Source: Zelonia costaricensis (Eukaryota > Euglenozoa > Kinetoplastea > Trypanosomatida > Trypanosomatidae). From it: 60,267 bases of DNA. Location of the stretch: contig JASAOO010003429.1 of assembly GCA_030849075.1 (NCBI GenBank), forward strand, positions 1 to 60,267. The letters are read 5' to 3'. This document shows positions 54,803 through 60,267 of this stretch, piece after piece. Position 1 is the stretch's first letter; each line of letters starts with the position of its first letter. Both the position numbers and the translations under genes were made by a program. The notes beneath the pieces were generated by a model. That model was given only the letters and a program-made list of their open reading frames with translations, was not told where the DNA came from and searched no databases.

Positions 54803-55891
54803 ATGCGCCGGCTTTTGGCCGTTCCCGCTGCGACCGCGGCCGCCGCGGCGAAGCGGCACGCCAGCGTGCAGCCGAGTGAGTTCAAGTTCGCAACTCTGCC
54901 AGGGGAGGAGGAGGCGACGCGGAATGGGGTCAAGATGAACCTCTTCCAGGCCATCAACTCCGGCCTTGACCACGCCCTGTCCAAGGAGAAGACCGTGCTG
55001 CTCGGCGAGGACGTCGCTTTCGGTGGCGTCTTCCGCTGCACTCTGGACCTGCGCAAGAAGCACGGGCCGCAGAAGGTCTTCAACTCGCCGCTGACGGAGC
55101 AGGGCATCGTCGGCTTCGCCGTCGGGATGGCGGCCGTGGGCTGGCACCCCATCGCCGAGGTGCAGTTCGCCGACTACATCTTCCCCGCTTTCGATCAGAT
55201 CGTCAACGAGGCGGCCAAGTACCGCTTCCGCACCGGTGGCAGCTTCCACTGCGGGATGCTAATCCGCACCCCGTGCTCGGCGGTGGGCCACGGTGGCATC
55301 TACCACTCGCAGAGCGTGGAGGGCTACTTCAACCACTGCCCTGGGTTGAAGATCGTCATGCCGTCGTCCCCGTCGGAGGCGAAGGGGCTGCTGCTCAAGT
55401 GCGTCGAGGAGAACGACCCGTGCATCTTCTTCGAGCCCAAGATCCTCTACCGCAGCGCCGTGGAGGAGGTCAACCCAGACTACTACACGCTGCCGCTGGG
55501 CAAGGGCCGCGTACTGATGGAGGGGCGCGACGTGACAATGGTGACGTACGGCTCGCAGGTCTACGTGGCGGCCAAGGCAGCCGAAATGGCGCGGCAGGAG
55601 GGCATCTCCGTCGAGCTCATCGACCTGCGCAGCTTGCTGCCGTGGGACCGAGAGCTGGTCGCTAGCTCGGTGAAGAAGACAGGCAAGGTGATTGTCACGC
55701 ACGAGGCACCCAAGACGAGCGGGTACGGCGCTGAGCTGGTCTCGAGCATCACGGAGGACTGCTTCCTCTCCCTCGAGGCCCCGCCAACGCGCGTGTGCGG
55801 CCTCGACACCCCCTTCCCCCTGCACGAGCGCCTGTACCTACCGAACGAGCTGAAGCTGCTGGATGCCATCAAGTCTGTGGTGCGTTTCTAG
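54803..55891 (+). CDS. BCKDHB: Branched-chain 2-oxoacid dehydrogenase E1 component, beta subunit
   Basis: A 362-residue subunit of the mitochondrial branched-chain 2-oxoacid dehydrogenase, which oxidatively decarboxylates the 2-oxoacids derived from Val, Leu and Ile. The ATG at 54803 yields an Ala/Arg-rich N-terminus without acids, a typical mitochondrial presequence of about 20 residues; the GTG four codons upstream is ignored. Family motifs: Leu-Gly-Glu-Asp-Val-Ala-Phe-Gly-Gly-Val-Phe at 67-77 (branched-chain rather than pyruvate type), Pro-Leu-Thr-Glu-Gln-Gly-Ile at 96-102, the Ala-Asp-Tyr-Ile-Phe-Pro-Ala-Phe-Asp-Gln segment, Gly-His-Gly-Gly-x-Tyr-His-Ser-Gln, and the C-terminal transketolase domain with Asp-Leu-Arg-Ser-Leu-Leu-Pro-Trp-Asp. 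The alpha subunit is not in this window. Confidence 0.96.
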   Translation: MRRLLAVPAATAAAAAKRHASVQPSEFKFATLPGEEEATRNGVKMNLFQAINSGLDHALSKEKTVLLGEDVAFGGVFRCTLDLRKKHGPQKVFNSPLTEQGIVGFAVGMAAVGWHPIAEVQFADYIFPAFDQIVNEAAKYRFRTGGSFHCGMLIRTPCSAVGHGGIYHSQSVEGYFNHCPGLKIVMPSSPSEAKGLLLKCVEENDPCIFFEPKILYRSAVEEVNPDYYTLPLGKGRVLMEGRDVTMVTYGSQVYVAAKAAEMARQEGISVELIDLRSLLPWDRELVASSVKKTGKVIVTHEAPKTSGYGAELVSSITEDCFLSLEAPPTRVCGLDTPFPLHERLYLPNELKLLDAIKSVVRF

Positions 55892-57149
55892 GCAGGAGCA
55901 TCGCACCGGGTCACCGGCCTCACACCTCGCGATTGGCGGCCAACGCCCCACCATCTCTGAGGCGGCGTTTTCTTTTTTGTTGTTTTGGGTTTGTGGCGCT
56001 CTTGGCGTGCCGCTGACACACAATGTCCCCCCCTCCTCCCCAAACACACTTCCCGCCCTGAGCCGCTATCCGCCTCCTTATCCCTGACAGCGACCCGTCA
56101 CTTCACACACGTGTGTGCGGCCCTCTTCCACGGCCGCATTGATCGAGTAATCATCTCGCCACAACGGGGGGGGGGCAATGCAAAGTGTCCTGTACTGTGC
56201 GCCCCGCTGCGCGCGCTTCCCCTTCCGTGGCCTTTCCACCCCCGTTGTTGGCGGCACACAAGCCTACGCAGCCACACAGACAGCCAACGACTGGGCGGCT
56301 CCGTGTCTGCACGCGTCCGTCGTGCCCTGCCGGCGGGGCACCCTTCGTACGTCATGCAGCAGAAGCGGAACGTGCTCAACTCGCATTCGCAGAAACCGTG
56401 CGGCGGGGACGCGCACTCTGTGGGCTTTGCATTGGGGAGCGACGGACCGTTCGCGGCCCTTTGTTCTCGCTCGCGCCACCTGCGCAGAGCTACGCGCACA
56501 CGCACAGTTGCGTTCACGCTCACATGCAACACAGCACGCGATGACGTGTGTGTGCCACAGCTCGCTCCTCTCACTCTGCTTTCTCCGCGGCCCGCTTGTT
56601 GTTTGGTTTGTGTTGCGTCCTGCAGCGCCGAGCGCCTCCCCGCCTGTGTACCTCTTTTCCGCTCACCTAGCGCGAAGCTGCGCGCCTTCGCTCGCCTACT
56701 CAACGAGGCGTGGCCACGCTCGCCGTTCACTGCGCCTTCTGTCACACTTTCCATCCAGGGTCTTTCTTCAACAGAAATAAATAAAAGGGACTGTTCAACG
56801 CACGAGACAGGTGACATCCACACCCCCACCTACCCACCCCCACACTTCATCAACTAAGAACAAACGATCGCGCACAAGCCTAGGCATACGTTCTCACAGT
56901 GCCTGTGCATATCTTCTTCTCAAACTCGCTTCCATTGCTGTCGGCGGCCTTGTCGTGCCTGCCGTTTCCTTCCTCTTGCTCGTCTGTTTTGTGCCTGCGT
57001 GACGCACCGCCATACAGAAGACCGAATTGTGCGCCTGCGCCCCTCCACGCGCCACCCTGCTGCTGCTGCTGCTGCTGCCGCTGAACGGAAAAAAAAAAAA
57101 GACGCGCACACGCACGCAAGACGGTCTTCTTTGCCAAGCGCACGAGGCG
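55892..57149. other. Spacer between BCKDHB and the PI-PLC gene
   Basis: No gene is seen. A G-run lies near 56166-56174. A pyrimidine-rich tract at about 56964-56990, followed by AG near 57016-57020, is a candidate trans-splice acceptor for the PLC mRNA. The PLC frame is open upstream but has no ATG before 57150; its upstream part encodes a leucine run and a lysine run that look untranslated. Confidence 0.55.
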
Positions 57150-59363
57150 ATGTCTCTCTCTACGACAGGGGACAGCTCGCTCGACTCCTTTGCCGAGCGC
57201 AACTGCGCAGAGCTCGCGAGCGAGCTGCGCGACAAGGGTGTGCCTCTGCTCCGCATATCGCGCAACTACAAGGTCAAAAAGGTCCTCATGTCCGTCTGCC
57301 CGGTCGGTGACGGGCTGCAGTACGAGCCAGCGTCGGAGAGGCGCAGCACGCTGCGGTTCTGCGACATCTGGGCAGTTCGCACTCTCCCAGCTACCGACAA
57401 GCTCTACAGCAAAGCCGGTCTCAAGCATTTCCAGTACTGCTTCCAGGTAGAGTCGCAGTTTGGCTGGTCGTGGAACCTCGTGTGCAGCACGGAGATGGAG
57501 CGGACCACCTGGGTCGACTTTCTCGAGCAGCGGCGCCGCACTTCGCAGAGCGAGAGCCGCGCCAACGCGGCCACTGCGACCGTCGCGCGATACTGGTCCA
57601 TGGCCGCGCAGCAGGACCGGCAGAAGCTCTCCTTCAACGAGATCTCGGTCATGGTCAAGAGGCTGTTTGGCCGCGTGCCCGCTGAGGAGTTTGCCGACCG
57701 CTTTCGCCAGTGCGACGGCGACAGCGACGCGTGCCTCGACTACGACGAGTTCTGCGAGTTCTTTGGCTACTTCAACGAGGCCAAAGCGGTGCGGCAGATA
57801 TACGGGCGTCAGACGGCCGACGGCGCGGCCGGCATGTCCGCGGAGGAGTTCACGCGTTTCTGCACGGCAAACGACACCGACTCGACCGTCTCGCCGATGA
57901 GGTGTGCCGGGCTGTTCCGCCTCTTCACGAGTCAGCAGCCGGACCGCATGGACGTGGCCGGCTTCACTGCCTTTCTGCTTCACCCCCACCACAACTCCGT
58001 CATCGACGCAAGCCAGCACCGGCTGGTGGACCCGATGGACCTCCCCCTGCCAAACTACTTCATCAGCACCTCGCACAACACCTACCTCACAGGCAACCAA
58101 CTCAATTCGGAGAGCTCGTGCCACATGTACCGAGAGGTGCTGCAGGCGGGCTGCCGCTGCGTGGAGATCGACTGCTGGGACGGCCCGGACGGCCAGCCCG
58201 TCGTCTACCACGGCCGCACGATGACCACCAAAATCGCCTTCGACAGCGTCATATGTACCATCAACCAATACGCTTTTGCGCCGCCGGACGGCGCGGCGGA
58301 GGGGGCCTGGAACCCCCGCGAGTTCCCTGTGATCCTGTCGCTCGAGGTGCACACGAGCGCCGAGCAGACCAACCGCATGGCCGCCGTCATGCGCGACGTT
58401 TTCGGGTCGCGCCTGTACCTTCCCACGCACGACGTGTCCATGTACACGCCTGCGCGGCTGAAAGGCAGGATCTTGGTCAAGTGGCGCATGAACGCCGCCG
58501 GCGTCGAGGATCTGAAGGACAAGTCAGGCAGCGGCATCCGGGCGGACCGGCAAGCCCCCCTGCCCACCACGCTAGATCTGTCGGCGTGCGCGTCTATCGG
58601 CTCCGTGCGCTCCTCCAGCTGGGGCGCCGACGAACAGCCCTTCAACGTCCAGAGCTACGTGGAGGGCGACGTGGCGCGGCTGGCGGCGAGTGCGCCGACC
58701 AACTTCATGCGCCAGAACAGCCTCATGCTCTCACGCACGTACCCAGCGGGCACGCGCATCGACTCTTCCAACTACGACCCCATGCCGATGTGGCAGCTCG
58801 GCTGCCAGCTCGTCGCGCTCAACTGGCAAACCAGGGACCAGCACCTGCGCGTCAACGAAGGCTTCTTCACGCACCAAAACGGCGGGTGCGGGTACGTGCT
58901 GAAGCCGATGTACATGCGCGACGTCAGCAGCGCAACCACAGGCGCCACGCCCTTCACCGTGGTGGTACGCGTCATCTGCGGCTCCCACCTGGGCACCATG
59001 CTCGACGGTGCAAATGCCACACACGTTGCCGTGCGCGTGTGGCTGCACGGGGAGGCGCTCTCGTACGAAGCCAGCACGGTGCCGGTCGCGGTCTACCCGC
59101 AGTGGAGCGAATCCACAACCCTCGCGGGGCGGTGCCGGGACACCGCTGTCCTCTGCGTCGTTGTTGAGGCACGTAACGGCAGCAGCGGCTCGCACGACAT
59201 CGGCACGGCATGCATTCCGGTGCGCGTGCTGCGCACTGGCTTTCACGCGATGCCGCTCCGCCACGTCAAGAGTGGGCGCGTGGCCGACATCGCCTCGCTC
59301 CTGTGCCACATCTCCTTCAGCACACCCACACAATCGTTTGCTTCGATAACGCCGCCAGCCTAA
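57150..59363 (+). CDS. Phosphoinositide-specific phospholipase C, delta-like
   Basis: A 737-residue enzyme that hydrolyses PIP2 to IP3 and diacylglycerol. Domain order is PH-like (about 25-130), EF-hand region with one Asp-Gly-Asp-x-Asp-Ala-type calcium loop (about 188-200), X domain (about 295-430), Y domain (about 500-590) and a C2 domain (about 600-730). Catalytic residues are present: His309 and Asn310 in Ser-His-Asn-Thr-Tyr-Leu, Glu339 and Asp341 in Val-Glu-Ile-Asp-Cys-Trp-Asp-Gly, His354 in Tyr-His-Gly-Arg, Glu399 in Leu-Ser-Leu-Glu. In the substrate-binding Lys-x-Lys-type strand the second basic residue is Arg. The Y domain keeps Asp-Ser-Ser-Asn-Tyr and Asn-Gly-Gly-Cys-Gly-Tyr. The start gives Met-Ser, so there is no N-terminal glycine for myristoylation. 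Confidence 0.95.
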   Translation: MSLSTTGDSSLDSFAERNCAELASELRDKGVPLLRISRNYKVKKVLMSVCPVGDGLQYEPASERRSTLRFCDIWAVRTLPATDKLYSKAGLKHFQYCFQVESQFGWSWNLVCSTEMERTTWVDFLEQRRRTSQSESRANAATATVARYWSMAAQQDRQKLSFNEISVMVKRLFGRVPAEEFADRFRQCDGDSDACLDYDEFCEFFGYFNEAKAVRQIYGRQTADGAAGMSAEEFTRFCTANDTDSTVSPMRCAGLFRLFTSQQPDRMDVAGFTAFLLHPHHNSVIDASQHRLVDPMDLPLPNYFISTSHNTYLTGNQLNSESSCHMYREVLQAGCRCVEIDCWDGPDGQPVVYHGRTMTTKIAFDSVICTINQYAFAPPDGAAEGAWNPREFPVILSLEVHTSAEQTNRMAAVMRDVFGSRLYLPTHDVSMYTPARLKGRILVKWRMNAAGVEDLKDKSGSGIRADRQAPLPTTLDLSACASIGSVRSSSWGADEQPFNVQSYVEGDVARLAASAPTNFMRQNSLMLSRTYPAGTRIDSSNYDPMPMWQLGCQLVALNWQTRDQHLRVNEGFFTHQNGGCGYVLKPMYMRDVSSATTGATPFTVVVRVICGSHLGTMLDGANATHVAVRVWLHGEALSYEASTVPVAVYPQWSESTTLAGRCRDTAVLCVVVEARNGSSGSHDIGTACIPVRVLRTGFHAMPLRHVKSGRVADIASLLCHISFSTPTQSFASITPPA

Positions 59364-59826
59364 GCTCGTCCACTCGTGCCAGCGCGCATCGCTTGCAAGC
59401 CCCGTTGTGCTGTTGCTTGTTGTTGGGCCGCTTTTCCCTTCTCCACCCCTCTTCCCCTATTTCTCGCTGTCGCCCGCCTCGCGGCTTCCTCATCTTCTGC
59501 TCGTTTTGCCTGACGCATTGCACGTGCCTCGCGCACACATCATTTCACTTGTTTCCATCTCCTCCACCCTCCATGTGACTCAGCAGGGCATGCCGCAAGA
59601 CAGGGGGCCCAACTCGACGCTCTACAGAGGACATCAGCGAGTCGGGCGGGCCCCACCCAGCTCGTCCTGCTTCTCATCTCTCGCTCTTTCCCGCGCGCGC
59701 TGGTACAGCCTGGGGCTGAAGAGTCGCATTTCCGTCCTGCGATGAAGGCCGATGCACCAGTGCGCGCATATCATGAAGCCGCCGCCCTGACGCCGCGGTT
59801 TCGCGTGCTGCTTCCTTCTTGCCATT

Positions 59827-59855
59827 GTGTGTGTGTGTGTGTGTGTCTGTGTGTG
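59827..59855. repeat. (TG)n microsatellite
   Basis: A TG array with one C interruption in the spacer between PI-PLC and pyruvate kinase. Confidence 0.92.
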
Positions 59856-60080
59856 GGCTTTTACGCCGTGCCGTGGCACTGGCCCTCCTCTGGGGCAGTA
59901 TAGAACACCACCCTCTCTCACTCCGCCCTCTTTGCCCCCGTCTCCTCCTCGCACCTCTGCGTGGCGCCTGCACCCACCCGCCGCCCGCCAAACCGCCCAC
60001 CCAACATCGCCGCTGCCCAACCACACTCACCCGAAGAGCCTCTATACTCCTCCCTCTATCTCCTCCCCTCACACTGACCA

Positions 60081-60115
60081 CCTTCTCCTATTTCCGTCCT
60101 CTGACCAACCACCAG
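60081..60115 (+). promoter_or_regulatory. Candidate trans-splice acceptor of pyruvate kinase
   Basis: A T/C-rich tract (60081-60101) is followed by CAG ending at 60115, 21 bases before the ATG. A second AG touches the ATG (60135-60136), but using it would leave almost no local 5' UTR. Confidence 0.5.
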
Positions 60116-60136
60116 ACCACCCCTCTCCCTTTCAAG

Positions 60137-60267
60137 ATGTCCCAGCTCGCCCACAACCTGACGCTCTCGATCTTCGAGCCGCTGGCGAACTACCGCGCAA
60201 ACCGGATCATCTGCACCATCGGCCCCAGCTCGCAGAGCGTGGATGCGCTGAAGGGCCTGATCCAGAG
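60137..60267 (+). CDS. PYK: Pyruvate kinase, N-terminal fragment cut by the window edge
   Basis: Only the first 43 codons are present; the frame runs off the right edge. Pyruvate kinase makes ATP and pyruvate from phosphoenolpyruvate in the cytosol, and in trypanosomatids it is regulated by fructose 2,6-bisphosphate. The visible part has the trypanosomatid-type start (Met-Ser-Gln-Leu, then His-Asn-Leu-Thr-Leu-Ser-Ile-Phe) and the diagnostic Arg-Ile-Ile-Cys-Thr-Ile-Gly-Pro-Ser-Ser motif near 24-33, the opening strand of the catalytic barrel. Several positions differ from the Leishmania protein I recall. In Leishmania a second copy often lies next door, which would be outside this window. Confidence 0.95.
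   Translation, partial: MSQLAHNLTLSIFEPLANYRANRIICTIGPSSQSVDALKGLIQ

Larger units (their letters stand above)
59364..60136. other. Spacer between PI-PLC and pyruvate kinase
   Basis: No gene is seen. A GT array (59827-59855) lies in the middle, and pyrimidine-rich sequence fills about 60030-60110. The right end carries the candidate splice acceptor of pyruvate kinase. Confidence 0.55.

Noticed and set aside
54014..55249. Antisense 411-codon frame across the spacer and BCKDHB
   Set aside because: It overlaps a certain gene on the opposite strand, and the spacer part is low complexity.
57027..57149. N-terminal extension of PI-PLC with a leucine run that could be read as a signal peptide
   Set aside because: The extension has no ATG, and the leucine run comes from CTG repeats followed by an A-run in the probable 5' UTR.
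56880..58430. Antisense open frame of 516 codons over the PI-PLC gene
   Set aside because: It mirrors the GC3-rich PLC codons on the other strand, has no recognisable domain and opposes the unit's direction.

Overview
The window looks like nuclear DNA of a trypanosomatid close to Leishmania, in the Leishmaniinae. Genes are intronless, GC-rich at third codon positions, and packed head-to-tail on one strand for tens of kilobases. Intergenic spacers are 0.6-2.8 kb, rich in CA/GT repeats and homopolymers, with polypyrimidine tracts and AG sites upstream of start codons as expected for trans-splicing. The gene content (pyruvate kinase, PI-PLC, BCKDH E1-beta, prohibitin, eL30) matches what I recall of one end of Leishmania chromosome 35. 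The pyruvate kinase N-terminus differs from the Leishmania sequence I remember at several residues, so a relative such as Crithidia or Leptomonas is plausible. The genus is not settled.

There are two divergent polycistronic units. The left unit (about 570-25516) is on the minus strand. Read in its transcription direction it holds a NIF/FCP-type phosphatase, a 2514-residue coiled-coil protein resembling CEP290, a Kish/TMEM167 protein, an NDUFA5-type complex I subunit, a CCCH zinc-finger protein with a degenerate J domain, ribosomal protein eL30, a 709-residue unknown protein and a divergent ArfGAP. The right unit (about 27337 to the end) is on the plus strand. It holds two coiled-coil proteins, an unknown 315-residue protein, a divergent mitochondrial carrier, a small one-helix membrane protein, ARL2, an LMBR1-like membrane protein, coatomer zeta, an unknown Trp/Tyr-rich protein, a coiled-coil protein, a TrkH/HKT cation transporter, prohibitin 2, a CFAP99-like flagellar protein, a low-complexity protein, BCKDH E1-beta, PI-PLC and the first 43 codons of pyruvate kinase.

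The divergent strand-switch region (25517-27336) is the probable transcription start for both units. It carries a G-run cluster, including a perfect four-tract G-quadruplex motif at 26778-26809. A further 2.5 kb gene-free, A/T-tract-rich stretch (22282-24793) lies between the phosphatase and CEP290-like genes. Purine/pyrimidine asymmetry of the spacers changes sign at the switch.

Genes are co-transcribed but functionally mixed: vesicle traffic (ArfGAP, Kish, coatomer zeta), cilium/basal body (CEP290-like, CFAP99-like, perhaps ARL2), mitochondrion (NDUFA5, prohibitin 2, BCKDHB, carrier-like), signalling and ion transport. I found no RNA genes, CRISPR arrays, integrated virus or intact mobile element, and no clearly new multi-gene system. 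The best leads are unusual versions of known families (TrkH-like filter, CCCH plus J-like protein, short-loop ArfGAP) and the strand-switch architecture. One ambiguous base at 40492 sits between two near-identical copies of about 115 bp and is probably an assembly artefact.
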